Shown: positions 12,708 to 25,740, counted from the first letter of the stretch. The stretch is 64,000 nt of DNA from Megaleporinus macrocephalus (GCA_021613375.1 CM038716.1:18793524-18857523), one strand, 5' to 3'. Notes: generated by a model not told the origin, from the sequence alone. A program made the numbers and translations.

Positions 12708-13239
12708 GTTGAAAGGGTTTAAGGAATTAATGAGGTTTTAAAACCAAATCGGTGAATATGGTTAAAAGCCTAAAATACATAACGCTAACATTATTTAGGC
12801 TTGCGGGATGCCATCATCCTGATTTATCAACACACTGTCTAGAAAATCTAATTGGTTCAAAAAGTGGTTAAAAATTTTTTTGTTGTTAGAGACGTATTTG
12901 GACTCCAGCTCTTTCAGATAACAGCACTGCAAAGGCCAATATCGTGTTAGCATTTACACACAATTTTACCTGCTCATCCACCCACGCCAACCGTTCCTCT
13001 CCAACATACACACTTCGCTGTCCACACACACTCACACACTTCCCAAATAGCTGCTAGATAAGAGATTAGCAGGAATGGGGGGAAGCACACTCTGAGGTAA
13101 TGAGCAGTGTAAGTATCATAAGAAATGATAGCAGTTTTCTTCCCTGGAGCCCATCCTCTTTTCGGCTGGCGGTGAAAGCGGCCATACACGCTGCTGTCAT
13201 CTCTCTCGCGCTCTCTCTCCCCCACCTCCACTGTCATTG

Positions 13240-13440
13240 ATCGATAACCTTTCTTTTATAGCCAGGGCTAATCGATCATGAAGGACACGACAGCGCGAGA
13301 CAATGGCAAGCCGATAGTTGTGCCAGGACATGGCGGATTAGAGTCTTTCTGAGCCGCACAGCCGCAGCCCCTCGCACGTTAATACCGCCTGAGTCCAGCC
13401 GCAAGATCGGCAGGAATATGATCGAGTGATTGCAGAAGTC
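13240..13440. promoter_or_regulatory. Candidate conserved non-coding element
   Basis: A moderately GC-rich, low-repeat block with TTTTATAGCC (Hox/Cdx-like), paired CGAT motifs (TAATCGATCATG) and GGCGGATTAGAG. It has no open frame of note and contrasts with the AT-rich flanks. Conservation is not tested. Confidence 0.28.
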
Positions 13441-15349
13441 ATTCCAAAGTGGAGTGAAAGACAGAAGTAGCGCACCAGTGAGCTAGGTCAGAATTTACTC
13501 GCAATCAGTCTTTTTCTTTTTTTTTTTTTTACTGCCTCTTTGCTGAGGCAGACCTTCTAAATGAAGGTGATTTGGTGTGCTGCTTGGCTTCCTGGTGACT
13601 TTTTCATTTTCTGAAATACGTTGACTTTTTTTGCAGAGAAGAAAACGACAAATCAGCAGTATTTGCAAGCCTGTCTCTGCTGGAACGCATCCTAGTCGTG
13701 CTGTTAAAAAAAAAAAGTGGGATGAGACCCAACACACATGCTCAAGTTGTCTTGCTGCCAGTGCTGAGAAACGGCTACTGCTCATGCCTCCACGCTGAGC
13801 TGAGGGCCCACAGAGCCATTGTTCTTATTCTGTCACAATGCATTATTACAGCGAGCACCCATACACTAATTATCTGGCCAGCCTTCAAAACAACAGCAGA
13901 AAACAGTTTACATGAATGAATGCACCCCACCATATGTAGACCTAAATACCTCTGGGAACCTGAAGCTGTCATTCTAAACCTTTCACGTTACTTTCCTGGC
14001 CTTTCCTTTCGCTAGACCTGGAATCTCCACCATCTCCACAGCAAAGCCCCAAAAGATCTCAACGATATTGGCATTGGCTGTGCACAGCGAGAACCAAACA
14101 CAAGAGATCGCCAGTGGCTTATCCTTGGCTCGCAGCCACAAACGTGGGGCAGCTTTTATTTTTTTGTGCAGTGAAAACATACACCACCCTATGTGAGGCC
14201 AGACATAACTCCGATCAATTTAGTTTGACAGTGGAAAGGCCGACTGGTGGAAAGTGCTCGGTGAAGAAATTGATCCTGTCAAAGTTCCTTTAGAGTGGTT
14301 CACCGTTTTAGTAGAGGCTTAACAGAAGTTGCTTTTACAGACTTTTTCCATCTTTGCTCGATATCTTTCAAAGGGATTTTTGTGTCACTTGTAGCTGAAA
14401 GCTACATGATCTGGGTTAAAATTAAAGAGTACCTTTGGGGAGATGGCCTGAACCGTACAACTAAGAGATATATCTATAAGGGAGTGCCTGACTTGGTCAA
14501 ACGATGAAGTCTTTCTTTTTCTGCTTTCTTCATTCTTCTATCTCACACTACTTTTAAAGCTCATTTTCCAATAACTCATCCAAATGAACCTCTTGACTAG
14601 CCCCGGTATGAAAAAGACACCTCAAAGATCGGTCATGATGGCTTTCTGGTCTATAGCGAGATAGCCACCTTTACCTGCACCGTTTCCGGCTGCCGTATCA
14701 TTTGTTTACAGAGCCCTGTCCTTTCTCCCCTGTGAATACAGCTGCACTGTGTACTCTCCTAAAAAGAAGCCAGATGCCCTAGTTAAATATACATGACATG
14801 GGCTTTCCTGTGATATTTAAAGAGCTTACTATGAATGTAGTGTGCCAGTGCTGTATTGACAGTAGGGATTAATGTGGTGGCGGGGCCAGTGCCTGTGGGA
14901 ACATGAGCAAAGTGAAGGCCTACACAAGGCCCTGCCCTGTCTTCACACACCACAGCTTAGCATACTACTACTGTTACACCACAGATACCACTATCGGCAG
15001 CTCACAGACGCGCTGGAGCAGACCTAAAGCAGGTAAAACAAAACATGCAAAAGGAACCTTTACCTATACAGAAAAGACAATAGAGAGTGCATGCTGCATC
15101 AGAAATAAACATTTTTTCCCCTTTAAACAAGAGCCCAGAGGCCAGAATGCTCTCAGGACAATGTGTTAACATTGTCACCAGTATAAATGTATGCCATTAT
15201 TGAACTAAATACTATCAACAGTTTATTTTCCTATCACGTGTTAGAGCAGTAAAAACACTTTAACGTGAAAGGCAGGGTTTTGTAAGGATCTATTCACAAT
15301 TTAAAGTTACATTTTTCCTGCATTTGCAGACCCATCTGTATTAATTATG

Positions 15350-15620
15350 TACAGTAATGTGTGAAAGTCATTCATAGTCAAAGAGCTTATTAAGTTATGC
15401 ATTTTGTAGGACATATTTCTGAGAAGATCAGATGGAGATCGACTTTCCATAATTTGGAGTCTAACAATTATTATACTGAAAAACTAGGACTCACAACCTG
15501 ACAACTGTGCAAGCATTTAGTAGACCACCAAAACCGTTAAAATCAGATAACAGCACTCGAAGCTTTTGTTTTTGAGGGAGAGAAGAAACTCAAACTCCTG
15601 TTTTCAGGACATGATATTAA
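15350..15620 (+). mobile_element. Tc1/mariner-type left end and degraded remnant
   Basis: Starts with TACAGTAATGTGTGAAAGTC, which matches the left end at 44706 family (TACAGTACTG..CAAAAG.C) at most positions. About 150 bp later comes GTAGACCACCAAAAC, resembling the GRPPK linker codons of Tc1-type transposases. No frame is intact and no right end is found. Confidence 0.4.
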
Positions 15621-15784
15621 AATGATAAAACACCTGAATCAGACCTGAATAGAACTGTGTGGGCGTGGCCAAAGAGCAGCTTGATTGGCAGCTCTCTGTT
15701 TAACACTCATACAAAACAAGAATCGTTATTCAGCTTTTATGTGACACTAACTGGACACAATAAGATGCGAAAAACCGACGAGTA

Positions 15785-15806
15785 GACGGACGGACGGACG
15801 GACGGA
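15785..15806. repeat. (GGAC)n microsatellite
   Basis: About five perfect GGAC units, followed by degenerating GACA/GACG words to about 15905. Confidence 0.9.
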
Positions 15807-17115
15807 TAAACAAACAGACAAACGAAGCAACGTGCCAATGAGCAGATGAAGACATGCAGACGGATGGACAGGCAGATGAACAAGTGGACGCATGGACAAC
15901 AAATGGACAAAGCAACATGACCATAGTGTTTGTGTGGATATAGAATGACTGAGCGACAGGCAGTTACAGATAGGTGGTCTAGCTTTCTAGCTCTTGGTTA
16001 TGCTGGTCCACTTTAAATGGACAAGTTTCTCTGACTCTAAAACTGTTTTGTGTGGGAGTGGCAAGAGATATCAGCCTTGTGATTGGTTAGGCAATGCTTA
16101 ATGAAGCATTATTCAAGATTAGGACCGTACAGTTTATATAGAGAGGAGAAATGGTAAAATATACGATTTGTTGGTTATTGGAACATTACTCACAGGGTAT
16201 ACTTAGTGCATATTTACTGATCGTCAGCAAGAACAAGATTTACCTAATAGAAGGAAAACACAAGTTTAAATTCCCTGGGTCTTTAACATAACTGAATGTG
16301 TAAGAGATTTTATATAGCTGGCATACTTAACTTTTTCTGATCAACCCAAAATGCCAAGCTTCATCCCCTCAACTCAAACAGCACCGTTTGAATATAAAAT
16401 TCTCCTGGATTTTAGTCAGTAAGCCAAGAACAGCACTTTAAAAACATATTTCCTTCCATAAGCGCACAAACTATATGCACACAGCACCAGTGAAAAGTTC
16501 CTATTTTTCACATTTTGGAATAAGTGATGACTTTGAAAAATACATTTATGCAGAGATCAGAATTACAACTATTATATTTTAGATTGTTTAAAGTAGCCTC
16601 TTTTAGTCTTGATGCAGTTTCATGCTGTTGGCTTTCTCTCAAGCAGCTTCCTAAGGAGCCAATACAAATGCTTTTCCACATATGCTAAGCACTTGCTGGC
16701 TGCTGTAAACTACTTTTTATAGGGTTACTTCAAAATGTTTGTTCTGGAAATAAACTTCACTGTTTGTCTAAGAAACACACTGTAAGTATTTAAGCATCTA
16801 CTGTTAAGCCATCTGAACTATAGAGCCACGAAATGGGCACCGTATCATGGAAAATATACATTCAGTCGGGTGCATCCAAGCTCTTAAAGGGGAATTCCAC
16901 CGAGTTTAATGGGAAACGCTTCATTCTGGACAAACTGCAGGGTTAGAATGCCTCTAGAAGCTACATACATAAACACATGGTTATGTTGCCTGATGCCTGA
17001 GACACTATTTTATGATTGTTCTGAGATGACTGGGGCTAAAATGTATTTTTGTAATTAATTCCTATAACAGATGTGCATGGAGGGTTTTGCCTTGTTTTAC
17101 CTTTTTCAACTATAT

Positions 17116-17373
17116 ATACTGTCGCTGTCCAGAGAAAAACATAAACCTGCATTTTTGTTGATTTGTATTTTTTATTTTTACATCATTTAAATGCAGCAGC
17201 TGCTTTTTACATTGTGTGAAAATGTAATGATTTATGGACCAACAGGAAAGCTACAAAATAGCTTGAAAATCTGGTTCCATTGACTTACACTGAAAGTAAA
17301 TAATGTTTTTGTTGTCTACTGTTAAGTTGCCATTTTGGAGATTCTTGCTTTTCTTTGGAAAGCGATGATATAT
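17116..17373 (+). mobile_element. MITE, TCGCTGTCC family, copy 3
   Basis: Left end ACTGTCGCTGTCCAGAG, right end TTGGAAAGCGATGATATA, flanked by TATA-rich sequence. The interior GGTTCCATTGACTTACACTG is shared with the 18886 and 31126 copies. Both arms are more diverged than in the 5503 copy, so this insertion is probably older. Confidence 0.75.
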
Positions 17374-17425
17374 AGGTAGATTCGCTTTTTATTTTAAATA
17401 GTAAACACATGTAAGTTTCTCTATT

Positions 17426-17472
17426 CCATTTTGGAGATACTTGTTCCTCTTTGCACGGAGACAATATATATG
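17426..17472 (+). mobile_element. Stray right end of the same MITE family
   Basis: CCATTTTGGAGATACTTGTT then a decayed GCACGGAGACAATATAT end. It follows the complete copy by about 50 bp, suggesting a second insertion or a partial tandem duplication of the terminal region. Confidence 0.6.
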
Positions 17473-17814
17473 AAGGGTGTCTATATATGCACAGCAGTAT
17501 ATACGCCTGCTGAGTAAAAATGCTCTGTGTCTTTATTAAAGCTGCTCTCTACTCCATAAAACTACAGGTCCATTGTCTAAAGCTCAACGCTGGCTCTGGG
17601 TGAGCCATGAGAAACTCAGCTTCAGCTAGCCTCCCGCTAACAGGTAAGCGCACTGGCTGTGTGTTCCTGTCACAACCTCATTGAAGGAGGAAGAGAGCGA
17701 ACAAGGCGAGGAGACACCAGAGACAGAAAGAGAAGGCCAGGGACAGGAAAGAAGACTCATTAAGCTCTGTCGCCGGTGTGGTGAGCACCGTCTACCCTCC
17801 GTCTCCTGGCAACA

Positions 17815-18150
17815 CGGTAAATAAAGGCTGTCACTTAATCTGGCCCACTGGCATCGGCCTCACCCTCTTATTTGCGTTATTAATATGCATGCTAATGTGC
17901 CCATTTTATGGCTCAACAGTTCGGATTCACTTTAAAATCAATTATCCATCTGGTAAAGCCGCACTTTGCGCAGGCTGAGATGTGTATTAATTTCAGCAAA
18001 CATACATGAGGCTTAACACAATAAAGATAAATGGCTCGATTAGGTGTGGTAAACACGAGCGCTCCGAGTGCAGCTCTAATGAGATTTTGCCACATAAGGA
18101 ATTACAGTTCCTTGAATAATGAGCCTTGTTGATTTTTGTATGCAAATTAC
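17815..18150. promoter_or_regulatory. Strongest candidate conserved enhancer-like element
   Basis: About 330 bp without microsatellite or TE signal, dense in developmental-factor motifs: TATGCATGCTAAT (17884-17896, POU/homeodomain), CCATTTTATGG (SRF- or Hox-like), several TTAAT/ATTA cores, an inverted AAGGAA..TTCCTT pair (18096-18101 and 18108-18113, ETS-like) and the octamer ATGCAAAT (18140-18147). Long msi2 introns are a plausible host for such elements. Conservation itself cannot be seen from one sequence. Confidence 0.42.
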
Positions 18151-18598
18151 CAAAAGGAATGTTTCGCTGTCCTGCTTTTCCAATTTCATTTAGATAAGAG
18201 TGTGCTCGTGAGCGAATGAGCTCACACACTCTTAACCCACGCTCTTCCTCCTCGCTTCCCCCCACTTCATTCATTTCCATCTCCTTCGTTCATTCTGTTT
18301 GTTCAACACTGGCACACTGATCTGCTATAAAATCCTAATAAGGTCACGACATGCTCTACGCCAAAGAATTTCATCAGTCAAGTGTCGATGCAGCAGGAAG
18401 TCTGAGACCGGGCTCCGTTATCAAACACAGCATCAAGTAAAATCATTAAAAGGCCTTGAAAAATTCAGTAGTGAAAAAGTAAATTAGACTCAGTAACTAA
18501 CGTTAACTACGAACGATCCTGTTTCTCTTTCTGAATCATTCTTGCAGTGACCACATGGAAAAGTATGATGGGGCCTAAACCTGGGCTGTGCGTGCGTA

Positions 18599-18646
<48 letters not shown>

Positions 18647-18648
18647 AT
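18599..18648. repeat. Compound (AT)14(GT)10 microsatellite
   Basis: An AT array at 18599-18626 joined directly to a GT array at about 18627-18646. Confidence 0.96.
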
Positions 18649-18885
18649 AATTTATACATATATAGGCCACAAGCATTACCCTTTGGCTCCACAAGACAAC
18701 TGCTTAGCTCACACCTGGCCTAAAAATGCATATTCATAGGTTCCCACATGGTTCTTTGCTTGGACATTTTGTGAAGGTCACGTTCTGTTGGATTAGCAAA
18801 ATTAACTTATTCTGTATAGCGAACAAATTTAATCTGTCATTTTCCTGGAAATTAAGTTTTTATTACAGACAAATGAAAAAATATA

Positions 18886-19070
18886 TATATTTTCCCGTCC
18901 AATAAAAAACTTTATTTTGAGTTTTCTACATCATTTGAACACGCCAATGGCCGTTTACATAGTGTGACAATTCTATGATGAATGGACCAATAGAAGTGCT
19001 CCAAACAGCTTGGAAAAAAATCTGGTTCCATTGACTTACACTGAAAGTAAAATACGTTGTTGTTTTCTCA
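18886..19070 (+). mobile_element. MITE, TCGCTGTCC family, copy 4, right end missing
   Basis: The left end is decayed (CCCGTCCAATAAAAAAC). The interior matches other copies (GTTTACATAGTGTGA, GATGAATGGACCAATAG, CTGGTTCCATTGACTTACAC) and stops near 19070, before the expected TTGCCATTTTGGAGATA arm. The longest minus-strand frame nearby, at 18926-19396, overlaps this repeat and is not a gene. Confidence 0.7.
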
Positions 19071-21936
19071 GGTGGTACTTTCACACAGCAAATAAACAGT
19101 AACTGCTGCGAAAAATAATAACAAAGCATGTAACACTTTTGGATACATGTGACCTTTGCTGGAATAAGGGCCACATTTTTCTGTTTCTGCATCGTAAGAA
19201 GGTCAGAGCCAAAATATGAACCATCTGGGGGGGCAACCATTTGAGGACTTGTTTGAGAACCAGTGCTCAACAGAAACATCCAATTGCATAATAAGGCTCT
19301 TACTAACCTCAGTGCAAAAAAGAAAAAAGACTGAAATAAAAAATAAACAACGAAAAAAGAAAAACACTGACAACATAACTTTAGTTTTTTGCTCACTCAA
19401 AAATAAATTGATGCTCTAAAGACCTGCCACTCCACCCACTAACATTAATCTAAATGTTTACATCAGACTACCTATTTAAGAGCTATAAATAATAAATAAC
19501 TCAAGCTGCAGGTTGTGAAAGATCTGTCTGAAAGTGGTTGTCGTGGATCAGATGCATTATGAATAAGAAGGAGATAAACAGATGTCAGTGCTGTCTGTGC
19601 GGTCAAGTGCTGTCTAGCACTGATAGCGATCTAGCTGAGGTATGATAAAAAACTGGATTATTCTGTCACTGCGTCAGAATCTGTATGAGAGGCCCACTAA
19701 AGATTTTATGTTATATTCAGTAAATCAACGTGACTGTCACAGACCTCTTGCACCACGGGCCCTAGTGTGACCGCCCTCTCAGCAGTGGTGGTATGCTATG
19801 AAAAAATCCACCGAGAGGTGCTTCATGGAGCCAAAAGTGGTTCTTCCATGGCATTGCACTTAAAGGCACCTTTACTTTGGGACCTTATTATTTTTTTTTT
19901 TTTAAGCCTGAGGTGGACACTGGAAGCGATTTAAACATTAACTCCATCCTCTTCTTCCCCGAGAACTGGGAAGTGAGAAGTGTTGGGACTGGTGGGTTGT
20001 AGGCAGGGGGTCTGGTGGGGATGGTGGTAGCCGAGCTGGCTGGAATATCAATAACATATTTCATGCCGGCCCGGTGAGAATGCTTCATCAAGCCAAATTA
20101 CGGCCGGGACGTCCTCTCCTGCAGCTTCCCCCATTAGTCGCCATTCGCATTCTGCACCAGGCATCAAACGATTTATTTGCTTCAGTTACTTTCAGCAGCC
20201 GATCAATCTCACAGTCATTATCTCTTGTCACTGAAGCTGGGTGGGTATAGAGGAAGAAGATGCTGGGGGGGATGTGTGTGTGAGGGGGTGGGGTGCATAG
20301 GGGGTTTCATGTCTGCAGCTGCATGTCCCGTCCTCGGAATAAACGTCAAATGTGCAGAAAAAAACGTGACGCGAGCTTAGCGTATGTCGAGAGTGTGGCT
20401 GTGTGTGACGGGTTTGAAAGCAAGCAAGAGAGGAAGAGGAGGAAGGGGGGAGGGAGAGAGAGAGAGAAAGAGACAGAGAGATGGAATGCATGTGTGGGAA
20501 CACATTTCCACGTTATTCCTGAGTGAGGCTCCCATCAGAAATGCTAAGGGATTTCAAACTGGCACGACGACAGTGGAGTTGCCAGTCGAGCGTGGCAGCA
20601 TTAACTCTAAAGCAGAGCTAGTGTCAGCGCTGCCACTCTCAGCTCTGTCTCTGAGGAGCACTTTCCCTCCTCTGTTGCCATCCCCCTCCATCCACCTTTC
20701 AACCCTGCCATACACTGCCTTGTTCTTTACGTGTAAAGTGATGAACTTAACCTTCTCCAGCACTTCAAACATCAGCACTGGTCGTAGAGATCTTTATCAC
20801 AGCCAAACGTTTTGTGCTTTAGGAAAAACAGCAAGTTCAGTTCTCTGTCATAATATCAAAACAGTTCCATTTAAGAGTAGATTAATGATTACAATGTTGA
20901 TATAAATCATATTTTCAGAGAACATAATTAAATATCGATCCAGTTCCACAATGTTACTGACAGGCAACTGGTAACGCTGTTCTTATACAGCCATAAAACA
21001 CATGATTCAAGAAACATGACAGCGGCAGGTTTGACCTACAGGAGCTAAAAGAAGTGATATTCAAACAGACACTCGTTACTACACTGTTTAAGGCACAGTA
21101 TATGATTCTGGAGAACAATTGTTTATAATTTAAAAGCAGTACTAATAAAAAACCCTTCCTTCAGGGCTCCTTCAGAAGCTCCGCCTCATTCCCAAAGCAA
21201 ACAACACTAGGATAGCAAACATGTCACCATAAAAGCCTTTGTCCATTGTAAGTAGTAATACCACGATATAACATTAGAGTGAACAACAATATAGCAAGTA
21301 ATATAACAATGTTAGTTAAGTTATGGGTGGTCGCTACAGTTGCTGCTGCTCCTGTGATGCTAACATTTCGGCCTCAGATGCCAGAAACTAATTGCAGCAC
21401 CATTTAAGGTGAAACAAGAATATTTGAACAAGACGCTGATGAACAGGAAGCCAACTTCAGCCTCGTCTGCTTTGCTTTCTCAATCTCTGTTCTTCAGATC
21501 CACTCCTCTTTTGTGGTTTCTCAGCCATCTCTCCTTCTTGACAATGCACAACACAAATCTTTCTGTGATGTAGTATTTGAAGGCATTATGTTCTTTTATA
21601 GATATTATATGTCTAATTCCTATCACAACCACTGGGAACAACTTTTACTTTCTTTGCTTTTCTAGAACAGAGTATTTAACCTTAAACTACTCTGGGTGAC
21701 TCTGTTTACTTCTCAAACTTGTTAGTATGCAAACATTTTAAAAATTGCTTGGTTACAGTTAACATAACTTCTAAACGAGAACTAGTGTGTTCAAATGGTG
21801 TTTAAAAATAAATGTGTACAAAGATACGTTCATATTATTAATACATTATAAAACTTTTTTGTGACAGCAGTGGTACTCTAAAGTGAGCATCATGGCCATT
21901 GTGTTAACGTGAGACTGACAGAGAAAGCTTTCTTAC

Positions 21937-22051
21937 TCAGCATGCCCATTCCTAGCATGAAGGCGTCCATGGTGTAGGGCAAACCCCTGGCTCGCCCCCG
22001 CGTTCCTGGAGGAAACATCACCTCCTTGGGTTGGGCCTTCTTACATTCTAC
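21937..22051 (-). CDS. msi2: msi2 internal exon, end of RRM2 and linker (115 nt)
   Basis: Follows the 41119-41201 exon after a 19,067-bp intron. It starts in phase 0 after AG (ctgttcacag) and ends one base into a codon before gtaagaaag. It encodes 38 residues: [11 protein letters not shown] (end of RRM2), then [20 protein letters not shown] and LGMGML. The RGRARG patch and the PYTMDAF segment are diagnostic for Musashi-2; Musashi-1 has a different SARGRSR-type linker. In Musashi-1 the region just after RRM2 has been reported to contact poly(A)-binding protein, so this exon may contribute to translational control (inference). A good branch-point candidate, gcctgac on the transcript, has its A at 22077, 25 nt before the exon. 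The final A joins GT of the next exon to give AGT (Ser), where mammals have Gly. No frameshift or stop is seen. Confidence 0.97.
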
Positions 22052-22474
22052 CTGTGAACAGACAGCACAGCAACTGTCAGGCAAAGAACATGCGCAGCTG
22101 TAGACATGGCGTCCTCTATTCCAGTGGTTTCCAGTGGTGTTCTGGAATAGCCCTGTTTAGAGGTGAGCAATATGAAGGTATGTTGTTAATGTGATTTGTG
22201 ACATTTTGCACATATGTTGCGCATGTAACTGGCTTAAGGGTAGCAGGGTGAAATACATGAACAGGCAAAACCAATCAGGAACCGTTTAGGTTTATGATTT
22301 GTAATTGATCAGATACAGTCATCTTAAATAACATCCTCTTAAATACATAAAGAACACTATTAAGTAGAGAGACGTGGGAGGGAGTTGATTTTACAGTCAT
22401 CATCTATTTATGTTATATTTAAGTTCTACTTATATTTACTGTAAAGCAGATTCTGATTTGCTGGAGTCAATGAG

Positions 22475-23150
22475 TGTGTTTACATGCACTTAATAATCAG
22501 ATCATAATTGGATTCCTACAGTTATCTAAAGTGGTCATGTAACTAGCAAACTCTGATTCCTTAGATCAGATTAGGGCTTAGAAATCAGATCGTATCCAAT
22601 ATTGCAATAAAGAGAGCTAGATTTTAGCAGAGAAATTAGGTGTTTTTGCGTATGTGTCTCTTACTAAGATATGTTTTGGATTTCGGTGGTGCTGTAATAA
22701 ACAAGCAGCGTAAATCACAGTAACCACGAGATGGCAACAAAACATATTTGGAGCTAGACTCAAAACACACCATGTCTAACAAAATGAAGGATATAAATAT
22801 TCTCTGTCTTCTACATGATACATGTTTATATTTTTATTTAAAATGGGTCAATGTTATTTATTTATTTATTTATTTGTTCCCGCTATTCAATCTTTATTTA
22901 TTTATTTTATTTTATTTTACGTTAAGTTTGCATTGTGTCTTCTACTGTGTGTTTATTGGCTTGCTGCATTGCAGAAATCCGATTACTGCCTGATTTATGT
23001 AGACCCGGAGTTTCCTATTATCTGATTACTCAAGTAAATGTAAAATGGAATGGATGTGAATGGGAAAAAAAGTGCATGGATTACTGACAAAATCTGATTT
23101 TCTGCACTTATCGAATTTTTAAATGCATGTAATCAGACTCAGCAAGTGTT
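22475..23150. mobile_element. TIR-bearing dispersed repeat, 'TTTACATGCA' type
   Basis: The left end reads GTGTGTTTACATGCACTTAA and the right end carries the complement (TTAAATGCATGTAATCAGA). Inside are repeated AATCAGAT/ATCTGATT words in both orientations. This pattern is common to a non-autonomous DNA element group in teleosts. It includes ATTT-rich tracts at 22855-22875 and 22890-22920. Confidence 0.5.
22855..22875. repeat. (TTTA)n microsatellite
   Basis: Five TTTA units; a second imperfect TTTA/TTTTA stretch follows at 22890-22920. Confidence 0.9.
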
Positions 23151-24999
23151 ATGTATGCTGTCCAATATAACAACAAATATGGTGCAATTCGTGGTTCAGG
23201 GGGGCAGTATAAAAATACTTCTCAGGACACTTAAAGTGCAAAACATGTTGCATTGAAAGGAAAGTATACAGATAACAACAGACATGCTTCCTGGTTAAGA
23301 TGCTAAGATTCAGGACCCGCAGCAGAACAGTGGAGCCAGTGCTGTACTCTGAAGATGAAAGGAAGACAGATTTCTGGAGTTTTTACGAGTTTAGGTCTGA
23401 CCTGTCGACCCAGCGTGACACTGAGGATGAACACATTCTTTCTGCAGACTGTGGATCAGTCGTTTCCGAAATGAAAGCACAACAAAGGAAAATGAAACAA
23501 ACTCCCTGTTGCGTCTGTGGAATTGCAACATTTATATTCCTCAGATGGTACGACGGGGCCCCAATGGCTCCACAATGCTAACAGTGACTTTATGTGTGTG
23601 CCTGTTTGTCGAGGCATGCCATGCAGTGTCTCCAGGCAAAAAGTTTTTTTTTTTTCCTGAGAAATGTTCCCATCTTTCTCTCCGTCTCGCTGCTCTCGTC
23701 TGGTCCTCATCACCGAACCAATTCCACCCGGGGCGCTTTCTTCTCTCGCAAACACCCCCCCACCACCCCAGCCCCTCCGCCTGAGCCCACCGCCATCTCA
23801 TGCTCGTTTCCCCACCGCGCTGATTGACATTTCGCCCTCCTCCTCAATGCACAGCTAAGTGTCTGAGAGCCAAACAAAACAAGGCATGCCGACGGGCCAA
23901 ACCTAAACAGTGGCGTCAAGATGCTGCGCCATGCGGGCTTGGATACACACCGGAACGAAGCCTGCATTGTTCTATAGCTTTCTGACTTAGCTAGCCTACA
24001 TATCAATCAACCCAAAACATGCACATATTGTGCTGCACGTGGGCTGCTTCCTTACAGCAATGGGGCTCATCCATCTGAGAGAGCAAGGCAAACCCTTATT
24101 TAACCCCATGCCAGGTGAAACAGATCAGGAGATGCATACATCCTGCTTGCCTATAGAACATTGATAGAGAGTTTAGGAATGTGCGGATCCATTCTAAAGT
24201 TTGCATGCACTCAGAAAGCTGACTGCCTTATTTTCACTATTAGATCAATAGTTGTAAATCAGGCCTTGGCTACAGGGCCCTGGGTCTTTTTTTAAATTCC
24301 ATAATTGCTTATTTATTAGCAAATTTAAAAATGGACCTCAAAACACAGAAGAGGAAGCTTTCATCCATTGTTCTGCTAGGCTGCACGCTACCCTTTGGTT
24401 TAACAGCACCTCATAAAGTGAGGTAAACTGGTTTGTGTGATTTATTTATATGCACTGTGGATGGAAAATCAACAGAATATTCTAGACTGCATGCTATGTT
24501 TGTTTGTATTTGTCAGGCTATAAAAGTAGTAGTCTCAGAAAACCTACTCAAGCAAGAGGGCTGAAACTGGTGAACATCAAATAGTACGTTTGGCTGTTCG
24601 TCGTAACATACCTCTGTTTGCTCATTTCATATTTTGTGGAAAACAGTCTTTCAGAACATCTTAGCATCATTGTGTATTTTGTCATTTTATGTTACATAAG
24701 CTCCTTGAGGTTGTTGGCCAAAACTTAATATATTAAATTTTCTTTGTACAAACAACAAAATGCTCAGCTGTGCTTGTGTGATTCTGTCAACATTATCTAT
24801 CCATTTAGTTTTATTAGTTAAGAACCAAAAAAAGAAATACTGTTTAGCTTTTTGTGCTATGCGGTACTCATTTATATATAATAAATTACAGCTTCAGTAG
24901 ATCGATACTAATAGAGCAAACCCCTCACAGCAAGATCTGATTTGATTCTGATTCTAATCTCTAACATTTCATAGAGGCCCATCTCACGGGTTGAGCTCC

Positions 25000-25740
25000 T
25001 GGTCTGTGCACAGTCAAAGCACAGGTGTATTTAGGTATGGTTCCTCGTTTGCAAACACCCAGACTTAAATTCTAGGTCCCGACCTTTAATCCAGTTTTTC
25101 CGAAACTGGATTTTGTAATCAGTGCAAGGTCCTTAAACTACTGCTGCTTTAAGAAAACTAGCACAAGACCTGTTACGAGATTCAAGAACCTGATCTGAGG
25201 ACATCTGCCCTTGGGGTTGTGATATAGAGAGCCTAATTTTGTTAGAAGGCTCTATGGCAGGCACTGATAAAGAACTTTCACACATGTGAGACAAAACTCT
25301 GCATTAAATAATGGGTGCCCTGTTAGATTATATGTTGTTAACGCAAAGCTTTGAAAACTAAACTTAAAATTGACCTTAGAACCAAAAATCAGATCTTTAA
25401 CCCTAACCCAGACCTTTATTATTACCATGTGATAATCACAAAGCAATCAGATCATCATCCAATAGAGACATGGCAGGTTTACACTTGCCCTTTTAAGCTG
25501 AGGCACTGCATCAGCGCTCAGTTCCTCCCACAATATTTACATCTATTAAACAATGTGTGAGGCTCGTACGGCGCTGGGGCCAAGCAGGACTTTACAGGCT
25601 ATGCTGCCGAGGTGTCTTTACAACATTCGCACTTCTTGTAACAAGCTGTCCTAACAGAGCAATCGCACCAGGGTTTATTTTAATCAGACAAAAACCTTCC
25701 AAGTGTGAACACACCTTACAACAAACACGTATTCAACCAG
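25000..25740. repeat. Dispersed fish repeat, related to 54590-55395
   Basis: Contains AGCAATCGCACCAGGGTTTA at about 25660, closely matching GAACAATCACACCAGGGTTT at about 55350, and phrases such as AAGTGTGAACACACC typical of a dispersed teleost repeat. Ends are not defined. Confidence 0.4.

Larger units (their letters stand above)
11504..21936 (-). other. msi2: msi2 intron between the 115-nt and 75-nt exons (10,433 bp, complete)
   Basis: Bounded by gtaagaaag (21936 side) and cccttcag (11504 side). Contents: a 22-bp minisatellite (12235-12707), a CNE-like block (13240-13440), a mariner-type left end and remnant (15350-15620), a short GGAC array (15785-15806), two MITE copies plus a stray right end (17116-17472, 18886-19070), the strongest CNE-like block (17815-18150) and an (AT)n(GT)n tract (18599-18648). 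Near 16890 there is a short dispersed-repeat-like segment (AAAGGGGAATTCCACC). Nothing specific is seen in 11504-12230, 12710-13240, 13440-15340, 15810-16880, 19080-19890 and 20500-21936. Confidence 0.92.

Noticed and set aside
18926..19396. 156-codon open frame on -
   Set aside because: Overlaps a MITE copy and T-rich sequence; no domain.
20384..20905. 173-codon open frame on +, the longest in the window
   Set aside because: Arg/Glu-rich start from a GA stretch, no recognisable domain, no splice context, and ordinary intron composition.
25398..25412. Telomere-like AACCCTAACCC
   Set aside because: Under two units; the similar CCCTAACCCT near 42490 is equally short. Chance or old remnants.
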